Shown piece by piece: positions 24,784 to 32,702 of a stretch of 64,000 nucleotides of DNA. The stretch is from RUG023 sp900315435 (GTDB taxonomy: Bacteria; Spirochaetota; Spirochaetia; Sphaerochaetales; Sphaerochaetaceae). The stretch's first letter is position 1; every line of letters starts with the position of its first letter. Location: positions 1 to 64,000 of the forward strand of contig CADAJJ010000003.1 of the NCBI GenBank assembly GCA_902788205.1, written 5' to 3'. The notes beneath the pieces were generated by a model, which was given only the letters and a program-made list of their open reading frames with translations, did not search any database and was not told where the DNA came from. The translations under genes were made by a program, and so were the position numbers.

Positions 24784-26188
24784 AGGTGCCTCCAGAAGGA
24801 GTATGCCACGTTCCTCCACCCCATGCAAAGGAAAAAGCGGCAACCAGCCGGTTTCCCACCAGAAAGATCTTCCGCTCCTTGACCAGCAGGTCGATCGCCT
24901 CCTCGATTTCCTTTGTTTCCCACGTTCCGAGCACATCCTCCTTCAGCAGTCTCGCGGCCTGCATCTTCCCCATCATCAGGGGACGGAACCTGAGCAGGTT
25001 CCTGATTTCCCGCTCACCTTCCCGCAAAGGAAAGTGGCGGCCGCTACAGTAGTCGCAGCCGGAGCATCGCTTTAGGTCCTGCCCCATGAGTTCCATCAGC
25101 TTTTCCCTGATGCAGGCTTCGGAGGTGAAACAGCTCCCCAACTGTCCCTTGGGCTGAGAGGTATAAAGCATCCAGGCGTGGCTTTCCAGATGGTCCCGCC
25201 CGGCCCTGCCGCTTTCCTGCAGATAGCTTTCCACATCCCCGGGAACGTAGGTGTGGATTACGGTACGCACTTGTTTCTTGTCCATTCCTAGGCCGAAGGC
25301 ACAGGTGGCCACCAGCACGCCGTCCGGGGTGTTGAGGAACCAATCCTCGATGTGTTTCCGTCCTTCCTTGGAAAGTCCGGCATGGTAGTAGCGGACCTCC
25401 CACTGGTGATGGGTGGCGCCAAGACGGAGCGCCAGCCGCTCCGCACCGAGCCGGGTGGAGGTGAAGATGATGGCGGGACGGCAGGTCTTTCTGTGAAGGA
25501 TCTGGAAGATGGTATGGCTGACCGAGAGGGTAGCCTCGGCATGATAGATGATGTTGGGGCGGTCGGTAGGGGCGTCGATTATGTCGGGTTTGTGGCCGAG
25601 GAAGAGCAAGTGGGTCAGCTGTTCCACCACCATTTCACTCGCCGTTGCCGTGAAGGCCAGCCTCTGGGAAATTCCCAGATGGGCGAGCAGCATCCCCAAG
25701 GCGGCGTAGGATGGACGGAACGAGGTGCCCCACTGGACAATGGTGTGGGCTTCGTCGATGACCGCCATGGAGAAGCGGATGCGGGCGACCAAATGGAGCA
25801 GGCTGGGCTGGGAAAGACATTCCGCATTGGTGATCAGCACCTTGGTCCTTCCGCTGGCAAGGTCTGAGAAGATCCGCTTCCGCTCCTGGACGCTCTGCCC
25901 TCCACGCAGGATGGCGCAGGGAATCCCTGCCGCCTCGAATCTCCGTTTCTGGTCGTTCATCAGCGAGAGCAATGGGTACAGGACCAGCATGGCATGTTCC
26001 GCCAGGATGGCGGGCAGCATGAAACAGAGCGATTTTCCGCTACCGGTAGGCAGGACGACAAGCAGTCCATGAGGATGGTTTTCGTCGCAGTGGCGAAGAA
26101 TCGAGGTGATGACTCTCTTCTGGTAGGGTCGGAGCCGGAAAATGCCAAACCGCTTCCGGGCAAGCGTGTCGATGTTCTGGATATCCAT
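24710..26188 (-). CDS. recQ: RecQ-family ATP-dependent DNA helicase (short form)
   Basis: This 492-residue superfamily-2 helicase has motif I PTGSGKSLCFMLPA near residue 47, DEAH box VIDEAHTIVQWG near 142, motif IV-VI features including GLGMDKKQVRTVIH and QESGRAGRD, and the RecQ zinc ligand pattern C-x15-C-x2-C-x2-C (ending CSGCDYC) near 370. A winged-helix-like segment follows, but there is no HRDC domain, so it is shorter than E. coli RecQ (about 610). The last 25 residues run into the galK start and look non-conserved. It lies 74 bases after the isochorismatase-type gene; a TATCAT box five bases before the ATG hints at an own promoter. Confidence 0.88.
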   Translation of the reverse strand: MDIQNIDTLARKRFGIFRLRPYQKRVITSILRHCDENHPHGLLVVLPTGSGKSLCFMLPAILAEHAMLVLYPLLSLMNDQKRRFEAAGIPCAILRGGQSVQERKRIFSDLASGRTKVLITNAECLSQPSLLHLVARIRFSMAVIDEAHTIVQWGTSFRPSYAALGMLLAHLGISQRLAFTATASEMVVEQLTHLLFLGHKPDIIDAPTDRPNIIYHAEATLSVSHTIFQILHRKTCRPAIIFTSTRLGAERLALRLGATHHQWEVRYYHAGLSKEGRKHIEDWFLNTPDGVLVATCAFGLGMDKKQVRTVIHTYVPGDVESYLQESGRAGRDHLESHAWMLYTSQPKGQLGSCFTSEACIREKLMELMGQDLKRCSGCDYCSGRHFPLREGEREIRNLLRFRPLMMGKMQAARLLKEDVLGTWETKEIEEAIDLLVKERKIFLVGNRLVAAFSFAWGGGTWHTPSGGTYGNTRANQGGHAPRNLPRSLWNRR

Positions 26189-26262
26189 ACATTATGATAC
26201 CGTATTTCTTCCAGATTCCCGCTTGTGACGGAAACATGGCAATCAGCCAGGATCGGGAACGG

Positions 26263-26799
26263 TTACTCGATATCGCAATGACAGCTGCGCATCACCTTAA
26301 GCGCCGCCTCGTGGTTCTCCGGGCTGGAGCCGGCACAGAGATCCTTCTTGACGACAATCTGGATGTCCGGTCGTGCAGCCTTGATCAGAAGCGCGTTGCT
26401 GACGACGCAGATGTCGGTGTCCACGCCGAAGAGGGTGATTTTCTCCAAGGCAGGCATGGTGCTGACCATCCGCTCGAGCCGGGTCGAGCCGAAGGTCGGC
26501 TTCTCGATCAGGACCGAATCGGGTCTTCCGGCAAAGGGCTGCATCGCCTCGATGAGCTCGTGTCCGTGGGTGCCGGTGATGCAGTGGGGCACGGGCAGAT
26601 GGACGTTCTCCGGATCTGACGCGTAGTCCTCCGGATGGGTGTCAAGCGTGAACCAGATCGGGCACTCCACGGCTTTCAGAAAATCGACCTGTCGGGGCAC
26701 CACCGCCTGGCAGGCGGGGGATCCGAGCACCCCGTCGACGAAATCATTCTGCATGTCGATGACGATCACCAGTTCGCTTATCGGTTTCTTTTCCCGCAT
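26263..26799 (-). CDS. Isochorismatase-family cysteine hydrolase (nicotinamidase-like)
   Basis: Hydrolase of 178 residues with the family catalytic triad: Asp in VIDMQNDFVDG (about residue 15), Lys in LIEKPTFGS (about 97), and the nucleophile Cys in FGVDTDICVVSNAL (about 130). LDTHPEDY supplies metal-ligand-like Asp and His as in nicotinamidases, and IVIDMQNDFVDGVLGSP is close to PncA-like proteins, so nicotinamide deamidation is plausible; other amides are possible. GGAGAAAAGG precedes the ATG, 30 bases after the XdhC-YqeB fusion gene, suggesting co-transcription. Confidence 0.85.
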   Translation of the reverse strand: MREKKPISELVIVIDMQNDFVDGVLGSPACQAVVPRQVDFLKAVECPIWFTLDTHPEDYASDPENVHLPVPHCITGTHGHELIEAMQPFAGRPDSVLIEKPTFGSTRLERMVSTMPALEKITLFGVDTDICVVSNALLIKAARPDIQIVVKKDLCAGSSPENHEAALKVMRSCHCDIE

Positions 26800-26829
26800 C
26801 TTCGTTTCCTTTTCTCCACTGTACGCGAC

Positions 26830-28572
26830 TTACCAGGTTTTTGCAAAGGCGTCGACCGCTTCCAGCACGCCTCCCGCGATTGCCATCGCCTTGTCGCTGG
26901 GAAGCGTGTAGCAGGCTTCCTTGCCCCGGGGGTCGACGTCGGCGCATTTGAAGCCGGCCGGGACGACGAGCCCCTCGCGAAGCAGTCCCCGGAGCATGCC
27001 GCCGATTCCGGTCTTCTGGGGGACGTCATCCACATAGGCGATGGTATCTCCTGCTTGGACGATATCCCCGATCTCGAAGCCGGCGTGGCGGAAGATGCCT
27101 GCAGTGCTGCTGTGGATGACCCGTTCTTTGCCAAAACCGGCGATGATGCCGGGGATTCCGCTGTTCGGAGCAGCCGACCCCTGACGGATCAGACTGCCTA
27201 GGTAGTGTCCGCGCTTGGTCTCGATGACGACGTGGCAATCCACACCCGCGGTAAAGCCGGGGCCGAGCGCCACCACCAAGGGGGCATCGGAGATGTTGGT
27301 GCCGAGGTTCTTCTTCGCGATGATGGCGTCAACCACCGCCATCGGTTGCAAGACCTTGATTGCATTTCCTTCCGGATCCGCCAGAACCGGGATGATTCCC
27401 TTGTCTATGGTGGGGAAGACTTCGTCGATCGAGTTGATTTTCCGTGCCTCGATTCCCATGACGGTCTGGCTTCCTTGGAAGAGCGCTTCTGCAAAGCTGA
27501 CCGTTCTGCGGATCACTGTCGGTTCAGGCACTTCGAGGGCCAGCACCTGGTAGCCAGCATTGTGCAACCTGATGATTGTGCCGGTGGCCAGGTCTCCCGC
27601 CCCGCGGACGATGACCAGGCGGGAGTGGGAAAGGCTTCTGCCGGAGCTTTTGTGCAATACCCGGCTCATCTCGCTGGTTATGCAAAGGGCTACCGCTGCC
27701 GGACTCTCGCCGCCAAGATCCAGGCCGACAGGGAAAAAAATCCGGCTGTCCTTCCATGGGTTGGGGCGGCTGCGGGACCCGAGCACACCGATATAGGCGG
27801 CCTTGGTTTTCCGTATTTCCTCGACAACCCCTTCGTCTGCGGCCTGGTGGCTGGAGATGATGACTGCGGTATGCGCATCCAGCGTACAGCCCGGAACCGC
27901 ATCGATGAATCTGCCGACTACCTGGATCTTGGTTGCGTCGGGATAGAGCGTCTTGGTGGCGAATGCCCTTCGGGTTTCCACCACCTCATAGGAGTAGCCA
28001 AGCAGGCCGCAGAGCTTGCTCACCGCTTCGTTGACGTTTCCTCCGCCGACCAAGACCACATGGTATGGCTCGCCAATCAGGTTTGCGTAGATGCCATCGG
28101 CTGTGGCTTCTTCCCGATAGGCGTGTTCGCAGGCCGAGCGCATGGCCGCTTCCGGCACTTCCCCGCTAGGCGCCTGGTACAGGAAGAGTCCGGGCCGGTA
28201 GAGCGCGACTGCGTGGTTGCCGCCGCCCAAGGTGGCGATGACGAAAGGAAGATGACGCTTTTCCAGTTTCTCGGCTTTACGGAAGAGGGGAAGAAGGAAT
28301 TCTTCGCCAAAATAGGCGTAGTGGACGGTGGTCTTGCCGAAAGCCTGGTTGCGGCTTTCTCTCGTCTTGAAGATGTCGGCCGCCCCCTCCCTGACGTCGG
28401 CCTCGAATTTCCCTCCTCCGATGGTGCCGTTGCTGCCGCCATCCTCGAAGATGGCCATGGCGGCACGGGTGCGGGTACCCAGTCCGCGACGGGAGACGAT
28501 CGTGGCGAGAACGACAGCTCTCTCGGCCTCGAGAGAGCTCCGAATGGATTGGCAAAGCGTGATGTGTCGCAT
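26830..28572 (-). CDS. XdhC-YqeB fusion: selenium-dependent molybdenum hydroxylase maturation protein
   Basis: The 580-residue protein joins two families normally encoded separately. Residues 1-110 and 165-290 match XdhC, the molybdenum-cofactor insertion/sulfuration chaperone of xanthine dehydrogenase: GGSNGTIGGGKFEADV near 45, a Rossmann GGGNVNEAVSKL near 175, and YIGVLGSRSR near 260. Residues 322-580 match YqeB/EF2563 of the selenium-dependent molybdenum hydroxylase system: VRGAGDLATGTIIRLHNAGY, EPTVIRRTVSFAEALF, ALGPGFTAGVDCHVVIET and RHAGFEIGDIVQAGD. The known association of YqeB with labile-selenium hydroxylases suggests that such an enzyme (purine or nicotinate hydroxylase) is encoded elsewhere. 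There is no ribosome site; TGC-TAGCGT lies six bases before the ATG. Confidence 0.88.
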   Translation of the reverse strand: MRHITLCQSIRSSLEAERAVVLATIVSRRGLGTRTRAAMAIFEDGGSNGTIGGGKFEADVREGAADIFKTRESRNQAFGKTTVHYAYFGEEFLLPLFRKAEKLEKRHLPFVIATLGGGNHAVALYRPGLFLYQAPSGEVPEAAMRSACEHAYREEATADGIYANLIGEPYHVVLVGGGNVNEAVSKLCGLLGYSYEVVETRRAFATKTLYPDATKIQVVGRFIDAVPGCTLDAHTAVIISSHQAADEGVVEEIRKTKAAYIGVLGSRSRPNPWKDSRIFFPVGLDLGGESPAAVALCITSEMSRVLHKSSGRSLSHSRLVIVRGAGDLATGTIIRLHNAGYQVLALEVPEPTVIRRTVSFAEALFQGSQTVMGIEARKINSIDEVFPTIDKGIIPVLADPEGNAIKVLQPMAVVDAIIAKKNLGTNISDAPLVVALGPGFTAGVDCHVVIETKRGHYLGSLIRQGSAAPNSGIPGIIAGFGKERVIHSSTAGIFRHAGFEIGDIVQAGDTIAYVDDVPQKTGIGGMLRGLLREGLVVPAGFKCADVDPRGKEACYTLPSDKAMAIAGGVLEAVDAFAKTW

Positions 28573-28657
28573 AGTGTCACGCTAGCACGACTGCAGCCGT
28601 CATGCAAGCTTCCATACAATGGAAACATTTCTTTCCTTTTGTGATAGGATGGATGCC

Positions 28658-29539
28658 ATGAATCTTTCGTACTTGCGTCTTGGCGATACTATTGGCATCT
28701 GTTCCCCGAGCCATGTGGTAGATGGGGCGGTTCTCGATTCGATTACAGGTCTGCTTCAGTCTTTTGGCTTCAAGGTGAAGGCTGGAGAGCATATTCTTTG
28801 CAAGGATTGGGGGTATTGCGCCACCAAAGAGCAACGGGCTGCGGATTTCAACCAGTTGGCGCGCGACCCGAAGGTCCGGATGGTGCTTTTCGGAGGGGGC
28901 GAGTCATCCAACGAACTGTTGCCTTTGCTGGACTACCAGGCCATGGCGGCGAAACCCAAGCTCTATTGTTCCTACAGCGATGGTACCAACATCCTGCAGG
29001 CGATTCATTGCCAGACGGGCTTGCCGGTCTTTTATGGGCCGACGCCGCACACGTTGCTGGAAGAGGATTCCTATACCCTTGAGCAATTTGATGCGTTGAC
29101 CTCCGATCATGTTCCCTACAGGGCAGCCGAACCATGGACCGTGTTGGTTCCAGGTACGGCCCATGGGGAGTTCACCGGTGGATATCTCCGCAATTTCGCA
29201 TTGATGTTGGGATGCAAGTATTTTACATACAAGCAGAAGCCTTACATCCTGTTCCTCGAGGACCATGAGCAGTTCACCGAGGTTGGAGGAGTGGCGGAGT
29301 ATCTTGAGTTTATTGCCCAGACTCCGTTCATGAGCCAAGTCACCGGTCTGCTCTTCGGTCATTACAGCGATGCCGGGCAACCGGACCTTCTGGGAATTCT
29401 CGAACGCTTCGGCAGACGCTTCTCCATCCCGGTGGCCTACTGCCATGATTTCGGCCATGGAGCGCACCATGCAATCATCCCCATCGGAATGGATGGGGAG
29501 TTGGATACGAAGCGGCAGCAACTTGTTTGGAACTACTGA
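28658..29539 (+). CDS. LD-carboxypeptidase / microcin-immunity MccF-like peptidase (S66)
   Basis: Serine peptidase family S66, 293 residues from this start. The N-terminal RLGDTIGICSPS is the family opening, the nucleophile serine lies in YCSYSDGTNIL (about 100-110), and a late HDFGHGAHHAIIPIG supplies the catalytic histidine. FGGGESSNELLPLLDY precedes the nucleophile loop as in LdcA and MccF. LdcA trims the terminal D-alanine from murein tetrapeptide; MccF cleaves peptidyl-nucleotide antibiotics; sequence alone does not separate these. ATG 28658 is chosen; ATG 28649 is also in frame. TAGGAT (28645-28650) may be a -10 box or supply AGGA as a weak ribosome site. It ends one base before the convergent iclR-type gene. 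Confidence 0.85.
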   Translation: MNLSYLRLGDTIGICSPSHVVDGAVLDSITGLLQSFGFKVKAGEHILCKDWGYCATKEQRAADFNQLARDPKVRMVLFGGGESSNELLPLLDYQAMAAKPKLYCSYSDGTNILQAIHCQTGLPVFYGPTPHTLLEEDSYTLEQFDALTSDHVPYRAAEPWTVLVPGTAHGEFTGGYLRNFALMLGCKYFTYKQKPYILFLEDHEQFTEVGGVAEYLEFIAQTPFMSQVTGLLFGHYSDAGQPDLLGILERFGRRFSIPVAYCHDFGHGAHHAIIPIGMDGELDTKRQQLVWNY

Positions 29540-30334
29540 TCAGGCGAGGTGGTCGTATCCGATCAGGCTGGAAATGCGGTCGGCGGTTTCCTTGACCTTC
29601 GGCAGTGCCGCCTCGATTTCGTCCTGGCTCATGTTGGTCTCCAATGCGGAAAGGCTGATGGCGGCGATCACATGGCCGTGCGCGTCCCGGATCGGAGCTG
29701 CGGAGCAATTGTCGTTGGTGACAAATTCTTCCCGGTCACGTCCGACACCTTCCTGTCGCACCTGCTCAAGTTCCTCTTTGATTTTCTTCGGATCGGTGAC
29801 CGTGTAGGCGGTATAGGCCTTGAAGTTGGTCTTCGCTATCAGGTTGTCGATTTCCTGATTGCTGCGGAACGCGGTCAGCACCTTGCCGATTCCCGAGCAG
29901 TAGAAGGGAAGCTCCTTGCCCGGGGTGAAGTAGGTGCGAGGCAGGCTTTGCGTGTCGATACGGTCTATCAGCAGGATCGCATCCTCGTAGCGGACGCCAA
30001 GATTGGCGTTTGCCTTGGGAAACTGGTTCCACAACAATTCCAGATACGGCATGGTGATACGGCGGATTTCCAGAGACTGCAGGGCGCTACGGCTGAGCAG
30101 CAGGCTCTTCAGGCTGATCCGATAGCCCCCGCTGACTTCGTCGCGGCTCATGTAGCCGGCAGTGGCAAGCGTGTTCAGCATGCGGAACGCCATGTTGCTG
30201 TTGGTGTCCAGCTCCTTGCAGACATCACCGATAGTCACAGGCCGCGCCAAGGTCGTCGCGTAATCCATCAGTTTCAGGCACCTTGCCGCCGCCTTGATGC
30301 TGTATTTGTCGTCTTTGTCTTCAAGTTCTGCCAT
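29540..30334 (-). CDS. IclR-family regulator, probable controller of the aldarate cluster
   Basis: Regulator of 264 residues: a winged helix-turn-helix at about 12-75 (RPVTIGDVCKELDTNSNMAFRMLNTLATAGYM) and an IclR effector domain at about 85-255, with LPRTYFTPGKELPFYCSGIGKVLTAF and VGRDREEFVTNDNCSAAPIRDAHGHVIAAISLS typical of the family. KdgR and other IclR proteins sense pectin- or hexarate-derived keto acids, and this gene is divergent from the glycerate kinase gene at the head of the sugar-diacid cluster. Its TATAAT promoter (30363-30393) overlaps the repeat TAAAAATCAAAT, which recurs at 31664, suggesting autoregulation. ATG 30334 with GAGGGT is preferred to GTG 30340. Confidence 0.9.
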   Translation of the reverse strand: MAELEDKDDKYSIKAAARCLKLMDYATTLARPVTIGDVCKELDTNSNMAFRMLNTLATAGYMSRDEVSGGYRISLKSLLLSRSALQSLEIRRITMPYLELLWNQFPKANANLGVRYEDAILLIDRIDTQSLPRTYFTPGKELPFYCSGIGKVLTAFRSNQEIDNLIAKTNFKAYTAYTVTDPKKIKEELEQVRQEGVGRDREEFVTNDNCSAAPIRDAHGHVIAAISLSALETNMSQDEIEAALPKVKETADRISSLIGYDHLA

Positions 30335-30362
30335 AGTCACATACCCTCAAACTCTAAATACT

Positions 30363-30393
30363 ATTATACAAATTGGGAAAACGCAAATGTAAA
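30363..30393 (-). promoter_or_regulatory. Promoter of the IclR-type gene
   Basis: Minus strand TTTACA (30388-30393), 19 bases and a perfect TATAAT (30363-30368). The -35 side overlaps the candidate operator at 30390-30401. Confidence 0.55.
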
Positions 30394-30401
30394 AATCAAA
30401 T
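30390..30401 (+). promoter_or_regulatory. Candidate regulator site, copy 1 (TAAAAATCAAAT)
   Basis: A 12-base sequence identical to the one at 31664-31675. Here it lies between the divergent iclR-type and glycerate kinase genes. Related CTATCAAAT sequences occur at 31689 and 53319, before the DapA-like and second garD genes. Confidence 0.4.
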
Positions 30402-30477
30402 TGCTTTTCAGGGCGCGCTGGTGCTCCATCGTGGTCGTATTGAGGAGCAACACTGGGAAATTCACATGGCGCATTTG

Positions 30478-30507
30478 TTGACAGTATCAGAACCACCGCC
30501 TGATAAT
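30478..30507 (+). promoter_or_regulatory. Promoter of the glycerate kinase gene
   Basis: Perfect TTGACA, 18 bases, GATAAT (or 17 bases and TGATAA). The ATG follows only nine bases after the -10 box, leaving an untranslated leader of a few bases at most. Confidence 0.6.
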
Positions 30508-30516
30508 GAGGGTACT

Positions 30517-31659
30517 ATGAAACACGTATTGATTCTTCCCGACTCTTTCAAGGGGACCATGAGTTCCGAAGAGGTCTGCGATTTGATGGCGAAGGCCGTG
30601 CATGCGGTTTTTCCCGAATGTGAGACGACGGCACTTCCCGTCGCGGACGGAGGGGAGGGCAGTACCGATGCGTTCCTGAAGGCGTTGCCTGGCAGGCTGG
30701 TGCGGCTTTCGGTCTGCGGTCCGGTTCCGGGCGAGCAGGTCGAGGGTTTCTACGGATTGGTTCATGAAGGCCGGACCGCAGTGATCGAGCTGGCGGCTGC
30801 CGCGGCCCTGCCGATGGTGGAGGACCGCAAGAACCCGGAGAAGATGACCACCTATGGCGTGGGGCAACTGATGCTCGCCGCGGCCAAAAGTGGTGCCGAG
30901 ACGGTCATCATCGGGTTGGGTGGATCGGCTACCAACGACGGCGGTTGTGGCGCTGCCGCAGCCTGTGGCGTCAAGTTCCTGGACAAGGCGGGGAAAGCCT
31001 TCGTGCCTGTCGGCGGAACGCTGAAGGATATCGAGCGGATCGATCTTTCCGGGGTGGATCCTGCCATCCGCAAGGTCCGCTTCATCACCATGTGCGACGT
31101 GACCAATCCTCTCTGCGGCCCGAACGGGGCTTCGGCGGTCTTCGGTCCCCAGAAGGGTGCAACCCCGGAGATGGTCTCTCGTCTGGATGCCGGCCTTTTC
31201 CATCTTGCCGATATCATCAAGCGTGACGTAGGCAAGGAGGTGCGCGATTTGGCCGGAGCAGGTGCCGCCGGAGGCATGGGGGCAGGAACGGTGGCCTTCT
31301 TTGGCAGCCAGCTCAAGAGTGGTATCGAGACAGTGCTCGACGCGGTCCATTTTGATGAGCGACTGAAAGACGCCGACATGGTCTTCACCGGCGAGGGCAA
31401 GATTGACGGGCAGTCGATCCAGGGCAAGGTCATCAGTGGAATCGCCACCCACGCGAAACGGCAGAACGTGCCGGTCGTCGCCGTGGTCGGCACGATCGAC
31501 GGGGATATGAGCGGCATGTACGGTATCGGGGTGACCAGCGTCTTCTCGATTCTCAACAAGCCCGGCGCCTTTGCAGAACTCAGCAAGCACTGCAAGGAGG
31601 ACCTCTATACCACGATGGTTGCCATCTGCAGGCTGATTGGGAGCCAGAAATATAAATAA
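30517..31659 (+). CDS. garK: Glycerate 2-kinase (GarK/GlxK family)
   Basis: Kinase of 380 residues phosphorylating D-glycerate, giving 2-phosphoglycerate in the GarK family. Motifs are LPDSFKGTMSSEEVCDLM at the N-terminus, PVADGGEGSTDAFL near 45, IIGLGGSATNDGGCGAAAA near 130 and FTGEGKIDGQSIQGKV near 285. It completes the route from tartronate semialdehyde to glycolysis. ATG 30517 is chosen: it matches family starts, and the promoter lies immediately before it; the frame continues upstream without a ribosome site. The reductase that supplies glycerate is two genes downstream. Confidence 0.92.
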   Translation: MKHVLILPDSFKGTMSSEEVCDLMAKAVHAVFPECETTALPVADGGEGSTDAFLKALPGRLVRLSVCGPVPGEQVEGFYGLVHEGRTAVIELAAAAALPMVEDRKNPEKMTTYGVGQLMLAAAKSGAETVIIGLGGSATNDGGCGAAAACGVKFLDKAGKAFVPVGGTLKDIERIDLSGVDPAIRKVRFITMCDVTNPLCGPNGASAVFGPQKGATPEMVSRLDAGLFHLADIIKRDVGKEVRDLAGAGAAGGMGAGTVAFFGSQLKSGIETVLDAVHFDERLKDADMVFTGEGKIDGQSIQGKVISGIATHAKRQNVPVVAVVGTIDGDMSGMYGIGVTSVFSILNKPGAFAELSKHCKEDLYTTMVAICRLIGSQKYK

Positions 31660-31663
31660 ATTA

Positions 31664-31675
31664 TAAAAATCAAAT
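31664..31675 (+). promoter_or_regulatory. Candidate regulator site, copy 2 (TAAAAATCAAAT)
   Basis: Exact repeat of 30390-30401, lying about 28 bases upstream of the -35 box of the DapA-like gene. A second ATCAAAT copy is at 31691-31697, just before that -35 box. Confidence 0.4.
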
Positions 31676-31702
31676 CTTTCATGTCTTTCTATCAAATTAA
31701 AG

Positions 31703-31731
31703 TTGACTCAATCCGCAATGGGGGTTAGATT
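31703..31731 (+). promoter_or_regulatory. Promoter of the DapA-like gene
   Basis: TTGACT, 17 bases and TAGATT, 24 bases before the ATG at 31756. Confidence 0.6.
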
Positions 31732-31755
31732 GAAAGCGTGAAAGAGGAGACACTG

Positions 31756-32676
31756 ATGCAGAGTGATTTTCTGAAAGGAATTGTTCCGCCGCTCGTCACT
31801 CCGTTTGACGCGGATGACCATATCGACGAGAAGAAATTGCGCGCGCAAATCGACTATGTGATCGACAATGGCGTGCATGGAATCCTTGCCTTCGGCTCGA
31901 ACGGTGAGTTCTACGCGCTGGACGAAGACGAGTACGTGAAGGGGATGAGGATTTTTGTCGATCAGGTGCGGGGCAGGGTTCCCTTGTTCTGCGGCATTGG
32001 CGCCATCAGCACCACCAAGTGCGTTCGTCTGGCGAAGATGGCCTTTGACGAGGGAGCCACGGCAGTCAGCGTGCTCCAGCCGATGTTCGTCAAGCCGACC
32101 GAGGAGGAGCTGTACCGGCATTTCACCAAGATCGCCAAGGCGATTGGCGACAGGCCGATGCTGCTGTACAACAATCCCGGGAAGGCCGGATACCCGATGA
32201 CGCAGAAGCTTGTCTACCGCCTGGTCCACGACAATGGCAACATCATCGGCATGAAGGACAGCTCGGGCGATTTGACCCAGCTGGAACAGTTCGTCTGGTT
32301 GAACCGGGATGTGCACCTGAAGGTGCTCGGAGGCAAGGATACCTTGATTTACGGTGCCCTCTGCCATGGTGCTGTGGGTGCGGTCACCTCGACCGCCAAC
32401 TATGTGCCCAAATTGGTCATGGCCATCTATGACCGGTTCATGGCCGGTGACTACAAGGGTTCCTTCGAGCTTCAGCAGGAATTGAACCCGATCCGCTTGA
32501 TGACGGACAAGGCGAGCTTCCCCGTCGGGACCAAGGATGTGGCCATCCTGGTCGGAAACGATGTCGGATATGCCCACAGTCCTAACCTGCTGACCACTGA
32601 CAAGCCATTGCTGGACGCGATGCGGAAGGAATTGGATCGCCTGGCTCAGGCTGGTCTGATTGCGTATACGAAATAA
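31756..32676 (+). CDS. DapA/NAL-family enzyme, probable 5-keto-4-deoxyglucarate aldolase
   Basis: Class-I (Schiff-base) lyase of 306 residues in the dihydrodipicolinate synthase/N-acetylneuraminate lyase family. The keto-acid-binding loop is FGSNGEFYAL (about 42-52), the proton-relay tyrosine is in MLLYNNPGKAGYP (about 135), and the Schiff-base lysine is in IIGMKDSSGD (about 165). True DapA usually has GTTGE at the first site. In this setting the likely substrate is 5-keto-4-deoxy-D-glucarate, cleaved to pyruvate and tartronate semialdehyde, because the reductase and kinase for the latter flank it; a decarboxylating dehydratase giving ketoglutarate semialdehyde is the alternative. GAGGAG ribosome site. 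Confidence 0.85.
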   Translation: MQSDFLKGIVPPLVTPFDADDHIDEKKLRAQIDYVIDNGVHGILAFGSNGEFYALDEDEYVKGMRIFVDQVRGRVPLFCGIGAISTTKCVRLAKMAFDEGATAVSVLQPMFVKPTEEELYRHFTKIAKAIGDRPMLLYNNPGKAGYPMTQKLVYRLVHDNGNIIGMKDSSGDLTQLEQFVWLNRDVHLKVLGGKDTLIYGALCHGAVGAVTSTANYVPKLVMAIYDRFMAGDYKGSFELQQELNPIRLMTDKASFPVGTKDVAILVGNDVGYAHSPNLLTTDKPLLDAMRKELDRLAQAGLIAYTK

Positions 32677-32702
32677 CAAATCTCGAGGAAGGAGAAACGA
32701 TT

